NCBI GenBank assembly: GCA_040902445.1
Contig: JBBDXJ010000297.1
Location: forward strand, 8,560-72,559
Length of the DNA stretch: 64,000 nt
From: Chryseosolibacter sp040902445
Lineage (GTDB): Bacteria > Bacteroidota > Bacteroidia > Cytophagales > Cyclobacteriaceae
Direction: 5' to 3'
The position numbers and the translations under genes are program-made. The notes beneath the pieces were generated by a model, which was given only the letters and a program-made list of their open reading frames with translations, had not been told where the DNA came from and ran no database searches. This document shows, in pieces, positions 40,484 through 50,536 of this stretch. Numbering within the stretch: position 1 is the stretch's first letter; every line of letters begins with the position of its first letter.

Positions 40484-41815
40484 CTACCGGCCAAAAGGAT
40501 TTAACGCAGAAAGCGCTTTTTTACCCCCGCCCATTTTATTCATGGTCTTTATCAATTTTCGCATATCACTGAACTGTTTCAACAAATTATTTACTTCCTG
40601 AACAGTGCGCCCACTGCCCCTTGCGATGCGGTTCTTCCGGCTCCCGTTTATTACGTCAGGATTTTCACGCTCCTCCATGGTCATCGACCTGATAATTGCT
40701 TCGATAGGTTTAAAAGAATTGTCATCGAGGTCTACTCCCTTCAAAGCTTTTCCCATGCCCGGAATCATTCCCAGCAGGTCCTTCATATTGCCCATTTTTT
40801 TAACCTGCTGAAGCTGTTGCAGGAAATCATTGAAGTCGAACTGATTCTTGCGGATCTTTTTGTTCAGACGTTTGGCTTCGTCCTCATCGTAAGCTTGTTG
40901 CGCACGTTCCACCAGGGAAATCACATCGCCCATACCGAGAATGCGGCTGGCCATACGGTCGGGATAAAACCGGTCAATGGCCTCCATTTTTTCACCTGTG
41001 CTGATAAATTTGATCGGCTTTTCTACTACCCTTCGAATAGATAAGGCAGCTCCACCACGGGTATCGCCATCAAGTTTTGTCAGAACCACACCATCAAAAT
41101 TCAGGCGTTCGTTAAAGGTCCTGGCAGTATTTACCGCATCCTGGCCCGTCATTGAATCAACAACAAATAAAGTCTCTGAAGGACGCAAAACTTCCTTGAG
41201 CCTTGCTATCTCATTCATCATCTCTTCATCAACTGCCAGCCGACCAGCTGTATCCACGATGACGACTTTATGACTATTCTTTTTGGCGTGTTCAATTGCC
41301 GCTTTTGCAATTTTTACCGCGTCCTTATTTTCAGGTTCGGCATACACTTCAACGCCAACCTGCTCACCAAGTACTTTTAACTGGTCGATAGCCGCTGGCC
41401 TGTAAATGTCACATGCAGCAAGCAGGACGTTGCGTCCCTGTTTCTTAAGATACAGCGCAAGTTTTCCTGAGAAGGTAGTCTTTCCTGAACCCTGCAAACC
41501 TGAAATGAGGATCACCGCGGGATTTCCTTCCACGGTTATGTCCTCACTCTGCCCTCCCATCAGGGAAGTCAATTCATCATTGGTGATCTTTGTTAATAAC
41601 TGACCAGGTGATATGGCGGTGATCACATCCTGGCCAAAAGCCTTCTGTCTGATCTCATCAGTAACTTCTTTCGCAACCTTAAAATTTACGTCAGCATCAA
41701 TTAGGGCCTTGCGAATTTCTTTTACGGTGGAAGCCACGTTTATTTCCGTGATCTTACCCTGACCTTTCAGTGTCTGAAAAGCTTTTTCCAGCTTTACACT
41801 TAAATTATCAAACAT
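40484..41815 (-). CDS. ffh: Signal recognition particle protein Ffh (SRP54)
   Basis: The protein has 443 residues. It has an N-terminal helical domain and a G domain with P-loop GLQGSGKTT (106-114), 'VIVDTAGRLAVDEEMMNEIA' and 'VVLTKLDGDTRGGAALSIRR'. A C-terminal Met-rich M domain binds signal peptides and 4.5S RNA ('MGNMKDLLGMIPGMGKALKG', 'RGSGRTVQEVNNLLKQF'). It targets membrane and secreted proteins to the Sec translocon. Its promoter (41912-41919) lies at the 3' end of moeA. An 11-codon leaderless upstream ORF and a ~50-nt spacer precede the ATG. Confidence 0.95.
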   Translation of the reverse strand: MFDNLSVKLEKAFQTLKGQGKITEINVASTVKEIRKALIDADVNFKVAKEVTDEIRQKAFGQDVITAISPGQLLTKITNDELTSLMGGQSEDITVEGNPAVILISGLQGSGKTTFSGKLALYLKKQGRNVLLAACDIYRPAAIDQLKVLGEQVGVEVYAEPENKDAVKIAKAAIEHAKKNSHKVVIVDTAGRLAVDEEMMNEIARLKEVLRPSETLFVVDSMTGQDAVNTARTFNERLNFDGVVLTKLDGDTRGGAALSIRRVVEKPIKFISTGEKMEAIDRFYPDRMASRILGMGDVISLVERAQQAYDEDEAKRLNKKIRKNQFDFNDFLQQLQQVKKMGNMKDLLGMIPGMGKALKGVDLDDNSFKPIEAIIRSMTMEERENPDVINGSRKNRIARGSGRTVQEVNNLLKQFSDMRKLIKTMNKMGGGKKALSALNPFGR

Positions 41816-41866
41816 AGTGACCTGCCTGCGTGTTGGTGATTAATTTTTCCTGGCTACGAGGCCGCA

Positions 41867-41902
41867 TTACTCCAATGCTCCTCCAAAGCCATTCCGTTTC
41901 AT
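41867..41902 (-). other. Possible leaderless 11-codon upstream ORF before ffh
   Basis: MKRNGFGGALE followed by a stop, with its ATG ~10 nt after the -7 element TAACTTTG (41912-41919). It would be the first thing translated on the ffh mRNA. Its existence depends on the promoter call; no homologue is known to me. Confidence 0.3.
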
Positions 41903-41911
41903 AACGGGGTC

Positions 41912-41919
41912 CAAAGTTA
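41912..41919 (-). promoter_or_regulatory. Bacteroidota -7 element for ffh
   Basis: On the minus strand this reads TAACTTTG, an exact TAnnTTTG match, with a TTTC ~16 nt upstream that overlaps the end of moeA. The predicted start is near 41905, leaving a ~90-nt ffh leader. Confidence 0.5.
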
Positions 41920-41927
41920 ACTATTTT

Positions 41928-43121
41928 TCATTGTCGAAAGGAAATGTATGGAAACACTTCCCCTGCCTTAAAATCGTTTTTTTCCAGCGGCAGTTCCAGG
42001 AAGCCACTGACCTTTTTCAGGTTAGCAAAATCTCCGGATCCACCACCTGGATCAGGATAAGCGATCAACCTTCCCCCTTCATTCTTTACCGCCACCTGGA
42101 GAAAATAAGTCAGCGGACTGGGAAAAGAAAAATCCCTGCCCAGTATAGCAAATGCTTCCTCCGCTGAAGCCCCCAAACTTCTTAATATCCATGGCCTGAC
42201 ATATTTATAAAAGCACATAAAAGTTGAGACAGGATTTCCCGGTAACGCAAAGGCTACCATACCAGCGTCAGATCTTCCAAACCAGAAAGGCTTTCCGGGG
42301 CGCTGGCTAACCTGGTGAAACAATTTCCGGATGCCGATGTTTTCGAGCACCACGGGAACAAAATCAAACTTCCCCTTCGAAACTCCTCCCGATAAGATGA
42401 GCACATCAAAATTTCTTATGATATCAATTAAACTTTTTTCCATTGCTGTTTTTTCATCTTCAAGATGGAAGCAGGTGGCGTCTGCACCCAAATCGAACAG
42501 CGCTGATTGAAGCGCATAGGAATTTGAGCGCCGGATCTGATACGCCGTAGGAACAGCCTCGATCTCAACCAGTTCGTCTCCTGTAGAAATGATGGCTACG
42601 CGGGGAAGGCCGGCTACCTTCACTTCCGTTTTTCCGACTGAAGCTAACAAGGCTACTTCCGAAGGCGCCAGCAGGATACCCGGCTCGAGAAGTAACTGAT
42701 CCTTGCGCGCATCCATTGCCTGCTGATGGACACTTTGCCCCTGACTAACTATTTCCGTGGTCACCTTTGCTTCGGCATTACCAATTTTCAGATCTTCGTA
42801 TCGGATTACTGTATCGCACCCGGCTGGCAGTTTGGCTCCTGTCATGACCTCAATACAGCGCGATGCATCTGAAAGTTTTTTTTGCTTTTCACCCGCGGCC
42901 TGTGTTGCCTCGATGGCGAACGCACGCCTCCCCCTGAGCCACTCCTGATATTGAATGGCTATTCCATCCATGGAAACACGGTGAAAAGGCGGAAAATCGC
43001 GATCAGCTATTACGGGCTCGGCGAGTACTCTCCCGGTCGCCGCCTGTACTTTAACAATTGTGCTTGCAGGCTTGAACAGGTGATCAAAAATAATCGTACT
43101 TGCCTCACTAACCGTTACCAT
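41928..43121 (-). CDS. moeA: Molybdopterin molybdenumtransferase MoeA
   Basis: The protein has 397 residues, the full MoeA length. It begins with the helical MoeA-N domain ('FPPFHRVSMDGIAIQYQEWL'), and the MogA-like core has 'VAIISTGDELVEIEAVPTAY' with QIRRSNSYAL and the phosphate-binding 'DVLILSGGVSKGKFDFVPVV'. A MoeA-C beta domain closes the protein. It inserts molybdate into adenylylated molybdopterin. It is divergent from moaC across a 174-bp spacer with a promoter and a 29-nt palindrome. No mog/moaB gene is in the window. Confidence 0.92.
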   Translation of the reverse strand: MVTVSEASTIIFDHLFKPASTIVKVQAATGRVLAEPVIADRDFPPFHRVSMDGIAIQYQEWLRGRRAFAIEATQAAGEKQKKLSDASRCIEVMTGAKLPAGCDTVIRYEDLKIGNAEAKVTTEIVSQGQSVHQQAMDARKDQLLLEPGILLAPSEVALLASVGKTEVKVAGLPRVAIISTGDELVEIEAVPTAYQIRRSNSYALQSALFDLGADATCFHLEDEKTAMEKSLIDIIRNFDVLILSGGVSKGKFDFVPVVLENIGIRKLFHQVSQRPGKPFWFGRSDAGMVAFALPGNPVSTFMCFYKYVRPWILRSLGASAEEAFAILGRDFSFPSPLTYFLQVAVKNEGGRLIAYPDPGGGSGDFANLKKVSGFLELPLEKNDFKAGEVFPYISFRQ

Positions 43122-43136
43122 GATCTAAATTATAAA

Positions 43137-43165
43137 TTGGAATGAGTAAAATAAAAGTAATTTTG
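43137..43165 (+). promoter_or_regulatory. Bacteroidota promoter reading toward moaC
   Basis: TTG (43137-43139), an 18-bp spacer and TAATTTTG (43158-43165, exact TAnnTTTG). The transcript start near 43171 would give a ~125-nt leader containing the 29-nt palindrome at 43231-43259. Confidence 0.6.
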
Positions 43166-43216
43166 CACTAAGATACTAATACCAATTTTTCAGTTGACAA
43201 TTTCTTTCGAATACAT

Positions 43217-43275
43217 GTGTCTTAGTGCCTCGCCCGCCGAAGTGCCTCACGTAGGCGGGCCTTTGTGGCAAAAAG
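43217..43275. repeat. CTTAGTG-CCT-TTGTGGC word repeat split by a 29-nt palindrome with CCT on both sides
   Basis: The host repeat reads GTCTTAGTGCCT at 43219-43230 and continues CCTTTGTGGCAAAA from 43260. Between them is a 29-nt palindrome (43231-43259) starting CGCCCGCCGAAGTG and ending GTAGGCGGG. Removing it plus one CCT restores the same word that is intact at 8623-8654. Confidence 0.75.
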
Positions 43276-43295
43276 AATAACGAGGCTAGAACAAA

Positions 43296-43775
43296 ATGAA
43301 AAACTCCAAATTAACGCACGTGGATTCGTCGGGTAATCCTTCGATGGTAGACGTTTCTGAAAAACTGGTCACGAAGCGCATGGCCAGGGCGCAAGCGGTT
43401 GTGAATGTTGGTCGGGAAATTATCAGCCTGGTCCAGGGAGATGAGCTCACCACAAAAAAAGGTCCGGTATTCCAGACGGCCATTCTTGCAGGTATCATGG
43501 GAGCAAAAAAGACTTCCGATCTGATCCCGCTGTGTCACCCGTTAGGGCTGGATGATTGCCAGATAACTATCCGGGCAACGGGAGAAGAAATTGTGATCAC
43601 TTCCACGGCAACCCTGTGCGCAAAAACCGGTGTCGAGATGGAAGCGCTTACGGCGGCAACGGTAGCTGCACTTACTATTTATGATATGTGTAAGGCGTTG
43701 TCGCATGAAATCGTTATTAAAGAAATCAAATTGCTGGAGAAAACAGGAGGAAAGAAAGGCTTCAAACTTAAATAG
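43296..43775 (+). CDS. moaC: Cyclic pyranopterin monophosphate synthase MoaC
   Basis: The protein has 159 residues, standard for MoaC. Signature blocks are 'GAKKTSDLIPLCHPLGLDDC' and 'GVEMEALTAATVAALTIYDM' with CKALSHEIVI, which hold the active-site His, Lys and Asp residues. With MoaA it converts GTP to the pterin precursor of the molybdenum cofactor. It is transcribed alone on the plus strand, divergent from moeA and convergent with moaE. Confidence 0.95.
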   Translation: MKNSKLTHVDSSGNPSMVDVSEKLVTKRMARAQAVVNVGREIISLVQGDELTTKKGPVFQTAILAGIMGAKKTSDLIPLCHPLGLDDCQITIRATGEEIVITSTATLCAKTGVEMEALTAATVAALTIYDMCKALSHEIVIKEIKLLEKTGGKKGFKLK

Positions 43776-43781
43776 AATAAA

Positions 43782-43808
43782 AAATGTCCCCAGTGTGTGG
43801 AGACATTT
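43782..43808 (-). terminator. Terminator-like hairpin between moaC and moaE
   Basis: On the minus strand AAATGTCTCCA pairs with TGGGGACATTT (11 bp, one G-T) around a 5-nt loop and is followed by TTTTATTCTATTT. It is best suited to end the moaE/moaD transcript. The plus-strand side lacks a U-run. Confidence 0.65.
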
Positions 43809-43885
43809 CTGATACAATAATTTGTATGAATAGCCAGCTTCAAAGGCTACCTGAGGACATAAAAATTTTAACTCTTTATTAATTA

Positions 43886-44317
43886 TCACCTTTGAACCAT
43901 TGCTCCCGCCGGGCTCGCCGAAATCCATTCTTCACCATCTTCAAAGACCTCCTTTTTCCAGATCGGCGCTTTTTCTTTGAGGTTGTCGATGATGAACTGA
44001 CACGCTGCAAAAGAATCCTTCCGATGAGGCGTGGAGACAGCAATTGCAACAGAAACCTCACCGGGTTTTAATGTACCTATTCTGTGACTGACGGCCCACC
44101 CTAACAATCCCCATCGGTGCGAAGCTTCTTCAATTATTTTTTTGATTTCTGAAACCGCCATAGCTTCATAAGCTTCGTATTCCAGCCACAATACATTTTT
44201 GGCGTGAGCCGTATTGCGCACTGTACCGACAAACACATTTACTGCACCTGCCCTCAGGCTCGATGCAGTGTCGATGACCTTCTGTACATCAATTGGTTTT
44301 TCTGTGATTTTAATCAT
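43886..44317 (-). CDS. moaE: Molybdopterin synthase catalytic subunit MoaE
   Basis: The protein has 143 residues. Conserved blocks are 'GAVNVFVGTVRNTAHAKNVL', 'LEYEAYEAMAVSEIKKIIEE' and 'VSHRIGTLKPGEVSVAIAVS'. The catalytic Lys lies in 'APIWKKEVFEDGEEWISASP'. It joins with thiocarboxylated MoaD to add the dithiolene sulphurs to the pterin. It follows moaD on the same strand after a 140-bp gap, so the two can still be one transcript. Confidence 0.93.
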   Translation of the reverse strand: MIKITEKPIDVQKVIDTASSLRAGAVNVFVGTVRNTAHAKNVLWLEYEAYEAMAVSEIKKIIEEASHRWGLLGWAVSHRIGTLKPGEVSVAIAVSTPHRKDSFAACQFIIDNLKEKAPIWKKEVFEDGEEWISASPAGAMVQR

Positions 44318-44457
44318 TTGAGATCGGTTGAATGGATTAAAAGAGAATGAATAAATCTAACGATATAAATAGCAAATATCAAGAACATCCTTACGAACAT
44401 CACTTAAAATTTCTCAGGTCATCAGGTCGGGCTGGCGGCATAGAAAAACCGCCGCTC

Positions 44458-44700
44458 TTATCCGCCGCTTACAGGTGGGATAAGGGCAATTTCATCCGAT
44501 TCTCCGAGCGGAAGGTTGTCTTCAGCATAGGCGCTGTTGACGGCGATCATCAGCGACTTGATCTCAACCAGTTTGGGATAGCGGTTTTTTAAAGCCCGTC
44601 GGAGAGATCCAACCGTCTCCCCTTCCAGTTCAAATACCGATTCCCTGGCCCCGAGTATATCTTTTGTGATACCAAATGCTTTAATTACGTATCTAGCCAT
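44458..44700 (-). CDS. moaD: Molybdopterin synthase sulphur carrier subunit MoaD
   Basis: The protein has 80 residues with a ubiquitin-like fold, ending in 'LPLGESDEIALIPPVSGG'. The C-terminal Gly-Gly is required for adenylylation and thiocarboxylation, and the PPVSGG ending is diagnostic. It passes sulphur to the pterin within the MoaE-MoaD complex. The activating enzyme MoeB is not in the window. moaE follows downstream; moaA starts 111 nt away in the other direction. Confidence 0.92.
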   Translation of the reverse strand: MARYVIKAFGITKDILGARESVFELEGETVGSLRRALKNRYPKLVEIKSLMIAVNSAYAEDNLPLGESDEIALIPPVSGG

Positions 44701-44785
44701 GCGGAAGTCTGATAAGGATTTAAGTGATTAAATACAGAAATAACTGTGATGTTCCGTATTTTTAAGTCAAAAATAAAGATTAAAT

Positions 44786-44793
44786 TAATTTTG
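44786..44793 (+). promoter_or_regulatory. Bacteroidota -7 element for moaA
   Basis: TAATTTTG matches TAnnTTTG exactly and lies 17 nt before the TTG start of moaA, giving a very short leader. A T-run at 44757-44763 is a weak -33 candidate. Confidence 0.45.
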
Positions 44794-44810
44794 ACCATCA
44801 AATAGTCAAT

Positions 44811-45806
<996 letters not shown>

Positions 45807-45854
45807 ATTATCTCAGCTGCTCAATCTTCTTTTAACCTGCACTGTTAATACCTG

Positions 45855-46598
45855 ATGGATACTGATCTCACTATTCTGGTCTCATGCTTTTTTATTATAG
45901 CGCTGATTTATTCTTCAGTGGGGTTCGGAGGCGGATCAAGTTACCTGGCTTTACTTGCCGTGATGGGTTTGGATATTGACATCATCCGGCCCGCGGCTTT
46001 GATGTGCAATATCATCGTTGTCAGTGGAGGCACGTATATTTTCTGGAGATCGGGAGCCCTGGATCTAAAAAAGAGTTGGCCTTTCTTATGCGCTAGTATA
46101 CCCTTCGCTTTTATCGGCGGATTATGGACAATTGAGGATGCTACATTTTTTTTTATTCTGCTGGGGATTTGCCTCATCATCGCTTCTTTTCTGCTGTGGA
46201 TCCAATCCGTGCCGCGGGAACGTTACCATTTTAACAATCCTTTTCTAAATGCAACCCTCGGAGGGGGTATCGGATTTTTATCCGGGATGGTGAGCATCGG
46301 GGGAGGAATTTTTCTCTCGCCCATTCTTCACCTGTTGAATTGGGGCGAGGCAAAAAAAATATCTGCCCTCGCAAGCCTGTTTATCCTCGTGAATTCGATC
46401 AGCGGGCTGGCCGGTCAGGTTACCCGAACGCAGGAAATCGACTGGAGGGTCATTGGCCCGCTCCTGGTCGCGGTTTTCATCGGAGGCCAGATCGGGTCGC
46501 GACTGGGCGCCCGTAAATTCGATCCTCTCTATATTAAAAGAATTACTTCCCTTGTGATCTTCATTGCTGCGATCAAGATCCTGAAAGACCATCTGTGA
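45855..46598 (+). CDS. TauE/SafE (TSUP) family membrane transporter
   Basis: The protein has 247 residues with about seven to eight hydrophobic spans. Typical family blocks occur near the start ('IYSSVGFGGGSSYLALLAVM') and in the middle ('LSGMVSIGGGIFLSPILHLL'). The two repeats reflect the internal duplication of TSUP proteins, which move organosulphur or sulphite-related anions. It lies 48 nt after moaA on the same strand. As sulphite oxidase needs the molybdenum cofactor, a link to sulphite handling is conceivable but not shown here. Confidence 0.85.
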   Translation: MDTDLTILVSCFFIIALIYSSVGFGGGSSYLALLAVMGLDIDIIRPAALMCNIIVVSGGTYIFWRSGALDLKKSWPFLCASIPFAFIGGLWTIEDATFFFILLGICLIIASFLLWIQSVPRERYHFNNPFLNATLGGGIGFLSGMVSIGGGIFLSPILHLLNWGEAKKISALASLFILVNSISGLAGQVTRTQEIDWRVIGPLLVAVFIGGQIGSRLGARKFDPLYIKRITSLVIFIAAIKILKDHL

Positions 46599-46700
46599 AA
46601 GAACCGGTCAGACCGGAATCTCTAACCGTTTGAATAATGAACTTTTAAATTACCCATTAATCACGTTTACTTCCTATTTTGCGCTACTAATGTACAACGC

Positions 46701-49181
46701 ATGAAGAAAATTGAATTCACCACGCACATTCTTCCCAATGTCGTAGCCATTGCAGTTTTTTTTATCATCACTATCTTTTTTTTCAATCCCGTTTTTTTTG
46801 AAAATAAAACACTGCAGCAAGAGGATATCCAGCAATTCATTGGCTCCTCGAAAGCGATTGAAGATTATCGCAAAGCAACAGGCGAGGAACCTCTGTGGAC
46901 GAATTCAATGTTCAGCGGAATGCCCGCTTATCTGATCAGCGTACAATGGGGTAATCAAGCCATCGCCTACATAAAAAAGGTGATGACCCTCTTGTTGCCA
47001 CACCCTATCGCTAATATTTTTATTGCCTTTGTGTCTTATTATATCATGTTGCTGTGTTTCGGTATCCGGCCCTTCCTTGCTATTGCGGGCGCCATTGCAT
47101 TCGGTTTATCCTCTTACATGATCGTCGGGCTTGCCGCGGGCCATAATGGTCGGATCGGCGCAATCGCATTTATGCCTTTAGTCATGGCCGGCATTCACCT
47201 TACTTTTACGGGACGACGTATCCTCGGATTTGGACTTACGGCCGCGGCCATGGCACTTCATCTGCGCGAAAACCACGTTCAGATAACTTATTATCTACTG
47301 TTGATTGTACTCGTATATGGATTGATCCGGTTGATTGACGCAATAAAAAACAGATCGTTCCCTGAATTGTTGAAAGTAGTGGGCGTGCTGGTGCTGGCAG
47401 TATTGCTCGGAGCCGGTACTTTCTTCGGGCAGTTCTGGGCACTTAAGGAGTACGGCGCTTACTCCACACGCGGCAAATCTGATCTCGCTAGCCCATCCAA
47501 TCAGGGACAGGAAGACGCGATGGGCATGACAAAAGAATACGCTTTCGAATTCAGCAACGGAATACTGGAGCCATTTACACTGATGATCCCCAACTTCTAC
47601 GGGGGAAGCAGTTTTAATTTTCTGGTTTCCGATCGGCAAAGCGGAGTATATCAGGCTTTGGTGCGTTCGGGAGATCAGCAAAATGCCAACCGACTAGCTA
47701 ATTTTACAGGGGCATATTGGGGTGATCAACGCATAGCCGTTCCGTATTACGCCGGCGCTGTCATTATCTTTCTTTTTGTGTTAGGGATCGTTTTCGCTGA
47801 AAAAAAGTATGTATGGTGGCTGGTCTCGATCAGTGCGCTTGGAATCGTGCTCAGCTGGGGTAGTAGTTTTTCAGCCTTCAATTACTTCATGTACGACTAC
47901 TTCCCGGGTTATAATAATTTCCGGTCAGTGACCTTTACTTTAATCCTGATACTGTTTGCCATGCCGTTGTTGGGGCTACTGGGCCTTGAACGACTTTTGC
48001 TGGCGGGCATGGATAAGAAAGCTAAACACAGGCTACTAATCATTTTTGCTTCCACCGGCGGCTTGTGTCTGGTGCTGTGGTTGTTCGCCGGGATATTTAG
48101 CTTCACCCGGGAAATGGAGACGCAGCTCCCTGCATGGTTCGCTGACGCCCTGGCCGACGACAGGAAAAGCCTGTTTCGCGCTGATGCGCTGCGGTCGTTT
48201 TTCTTTATCCTCGCTGTATTTTTAGCGATATATTTTGGCGCGCATAAAAGAGTTTCAGCCATTGGTTTTTATGCATTTTTGATCTTTATCGTGACGGTAG
48301 ACCTGGCCGTAGTGGACAAACGATACTTCACTGCGGAGAATTTTAGACGAACCCGCGATAATACTTTTTTCGCTATCACAGAAGCCGATCAGGAAATTTT
48401 AAAAGACAAGTCCTATTACAGGGTCTACAATCTCAGTTATCTGACGGGAAGCAGCGCAAATACTTTTGGGGAAGCCCGCACCTCCTATTACCACCATTCC
48501 ATTGGAGGCTACCACGCGGCAAAGATGCGCCGTTACGCGGAATTTTACGACTCGTGTATGGTAACCCAGACACAAAAGTTTGTCGAACAGGTTACCCAGG
48601 GTAACACCACTTTTGATCTGCCCGCTTTCAACATGCTCAATGTTAAATATATTGTCATCGGATCCCAGCGGGAAAACATCTTACCCAACCCATCAGCATA
48701 TGGCAATGCATGGTTTGTTCAGAAGATCGTCACAACGGGGGATGCCGTAGCCGAACTTGAACAAACCTGTTCTGTAAACACCAGGACGACGGCCGTAATC
48801 GATACGTCGAAATTCCAGGTGAAAAGTATATCACCAGACAGTGCAGCTACCATTAGACTGATTGACAGCAGCCCGAAAAATCTAAAATACGAAAGTCAGT
48901 CTTCAGGCAACGGACTGGCTGTTTTCTCCGAGATCTATTACCCGGGATGGGAAGCTACAATCGACGGTAAAGAAACCACCATCGCAAGGGTTGATTATAT
49001 CCTTCGGGCGCTGGAAGTTCCCGCCGGAAACCATACTATTGAATTTACTTTTAAACCAAAACCCTATACGGTTGGAAATAAAGTTACCACCGCTTCCTCC
49101 TGGCTGGTGCTCATCGTTCTGGTGGGAAGTATTTACTGGAGCCTGAGCAATGGCAATGAGATCAGGACGAAGAAAGTTTAG
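46701..49181 (+). CDS. YfhO-family multi-span membrane protein
   Basis: The protein has 826 residues. Its N-terminal two thirds contain ~12 membrane spans with the family opening 'LQQEDIQQFIGSSKAIEDYR' and 'EEPLWTNSMFSGMPAYLIS'. A periplasmic C-terminal beta domain ('EIYYPGWEATIDGKETTIAR', 'VPAGNHTIEFTFKPKPYTVG') precedes a last span. YfhO proteins have a GT-C glycosyltransferase-like fold and are implicated in glycosylating cell-envelope polymers. It is monocistronic. Substrate unknown. Confidence 0.85.
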   Translation: MKKIEFTTHILPNVVAIAVFFIITIFFFNPVFFENKTLQQEDIQQFIGSSKAIEDYRKATGEEPLWTNSMFSGMPAYLISVQWGNQAIAYIKKVMTLLLPHPIANIFIAFVSYYIMLLCFGIRPFLAIAGAIAFGLSSYMIVGLAAGHNGRIGAIAFMPLVMAGIHLTFTGRRILGFGLTAAAMALHLRENHVQITYYLLLIVLVYGLIRLIDAIKNRSFPELLKVVGVLVLAVLLGAGTFFGQFWALKEYGAYSTRGKSDLASPSNQGQEDAMGMTKEYAFEFSNGILEPFTLMIPNFYGGSSFNFLVSDRQSGVYQALVRSGDQQNANRLANFTGAYWGDQRIAVPYYAGAVIIFLFVLGIVFAEKKYVWWLVSISALGIVLSWGSSFSAFNYFMYDYFPGYNNFRSVTFTLILILFAMPLLGLLGLERLLLAGMDKKAKHRLLIIFASTGGLCLVLWLFAGIFSFTREMETQLPAWFADALADDRKSLFRADALRSFFFILAVFLAIYFGAHKRVSAIGFYAFLIFIVTVDLAVVDKRYFTAENFRRTRDNTFFAITEADQEILKDKSYYRVYNLSYLTGSSANTFGEARTSYYHHSIGGYHAAKMRRYAEFYDSCMVTQTQKFVEQVTQGNTTFDLPAFNMLNVKYIVIGSQRENILPNPSAYGNAWFVQKIVTTGDAVAELEQTCSVNTRTTAVIDTSKFQVKSISPDSAATIRLIDSSPKNLKYESQSSGNGLAVFSEIYYPGWEATIDGKETTIARVDYILRALEVPAGNHTIEFTFKPKPYTVGNKVTTASSWLVLIVLVGSIYWSLSNGNEIRTKKV

Positions 49182-49264
49182 CTTTTAGGCGTTGGCCATT
49201 GGCTTTTGATAACCAATCAAATTGTTCTTTTTGCTTTCCCCTCGCGGTTAAACAAGAAGGTAAA

Positions 49265-50536
49265 TTAACCAACACGGCCGTGGTCAGTGGTCTGTGGACC
49301 GTTGACGGCATCTATCGCTTCCAGTCTTTTCAGCAAGGGCGGATGTGAATAATGAAAAAAAACGTACAGAGGATGAGGATAGAGGTTACTCAGGGAGTCA
49401 ACGGAAAGTTTTTTCAATGCTTCCGATAAAGCTGACCCGCTAAAGGTTTCGCGCGCATAGGCGTCGGCCTCAAATTCATTTTTGCGGCTGTACATACTCA
49501 TCAGCAGACCGGTAAGCCCGGATATCGGTGCGAAGAGGATCGAAAAAGCAATAAGGTTCAGATGGATTGATTGCTGACTTCCTCCCAGCGCCAGGGAAAG
49601 GTCGGCGTTGTAAATGATTAGAGACAGGATAAACATGGTAAAAAATACTTGTATGATGGAAAGGATATAACCCCGGACGATGTGTTTCTTTTTAAAATGT
49701 CCTACCTCATGCGCTAGCACCGCTACCAGTTCTTCCGTGGTATGTTTTTGAATCAGTGTATCGTAAAGAACAATCTTTTTTTTGCGGCCAATACCCGAAA
49801 AAAAGGCATTGGCTTTACTCGAGCGTTTTGAACCGTCAATTACAAAAATGTTATCGAGGGGAAAATTGACCCTGGAGGCAAAATGCTGAATTGCAGACTT
49901 TAGGTCGCCCTCCGGCAGGGGGGTCAGCTTATTAAATAGGGGTAGGATGAGCGTTGTATAAAACATATTCATAAAAAGAATAAAGCCGGCAGCGATCAGG
50001 GCAAACCATATCCAGAAGTTCGGGCCGATGGAATCAATAAGATAGATGAGCAGTGCCAGCAAAGGAGCGCCGATAACCGCAGCCAGGACATATCCTTTTA
50101 TTTTATCCATAAAAAAAGTGCGGCGCGTGGTGTTATTAAACCCGTATTTTTCCTCAATGACGAAAGTGGAATAAAGCTGGAAAGGCAGCGTCAACAGATC
50201 GGAAGCCAGCATCAAAATGCCAAAAAATGTAAGTGCCAGAAGAATGTCGTTTTGAATATGAATGCGGAGCAGGTCGTCAAGCCATCCAAAACCTCCGCTC
50301 AGTAACATGCCTATGGAAAGCAAAAAACTGAAAGCGGAAGAGAGGAACGAAAAGTTAGTCAGGTCTTTGTGATATTCGAGTGATTTAAGATACTTCGCAG
50401 GGTCATAAAATGTGGTTACATCATTGGGAATATCGGTCCGAAGGGCCTTGAGGTTAATATAATCCAATAACTGGTCAAACAGATAACTAAAAGCTGCAAT
50501 GCCGACAATGATGTATAAAATGGTCTTTGGCTCCAT
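49265..50536 (-). CDS. M48-family (Ste24-like) membrane metalloprotease
   Basis: The protein has 423 residues with about seven membrane spans. The zinc site is HEVGH (about residues 275-279, in 'LVAVLAHEVGHFKKKHIVRG') with the third ligand Glu in 'SRKNEFEADAYARETF'. Size and layout match CAAX prenyl protease 1/Ste24-type enzymes rather than the shorter HtpX. Bacterial members probably handle membrane-protein quality control; prenylated substrates are not expected here. It is monocistronic. Confidence 0.88.
   Translation of the reverse strand: MEPKTILYIIVGIAAFSYLFDQLLDYINLKALRTDIPNDVTTFYDPAKYLKSLEYHKDLTNFSFLSSAFSFLLSIGMLLSGGFGWLDDLLRIHIQNDILLALTFFGILMLASDLLTLPFQLYSTFVIEEKYGFNNTTRRTFFMDKIKGYVLAAVIGAPLLALLIYLIDSIGPNFWIWFALIAAGFILFMNMFYTTLILPLFNKLTPLPEGDLKSAIQHFASRVNFPLDNIFVIDGSKRSSKANAFFSGIGRKKKIVLYDTLIQKHTTEELVAVLAHEVGHFKKKHIVRGYILSIIQVFFTMFILSLIIYNADLSLALGGSQQSIHLNLIAFSILFAPISGLTGLLMSMYSRKNEFEADAYARETFSGSALSEALKKLSVDSLSNLYPHPLYVFFHYSHPPLLKRLEAIDAVNGPQTTDHGRVG

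Noticed and set aside
43166..43295. Molybdenum-cofactor riboswitch in the moaC leader
   Set aside because: The leader holds only a word repeat with a 29-nt palindrome; the multi-helix fold of the Moco riboswitch is not seen.
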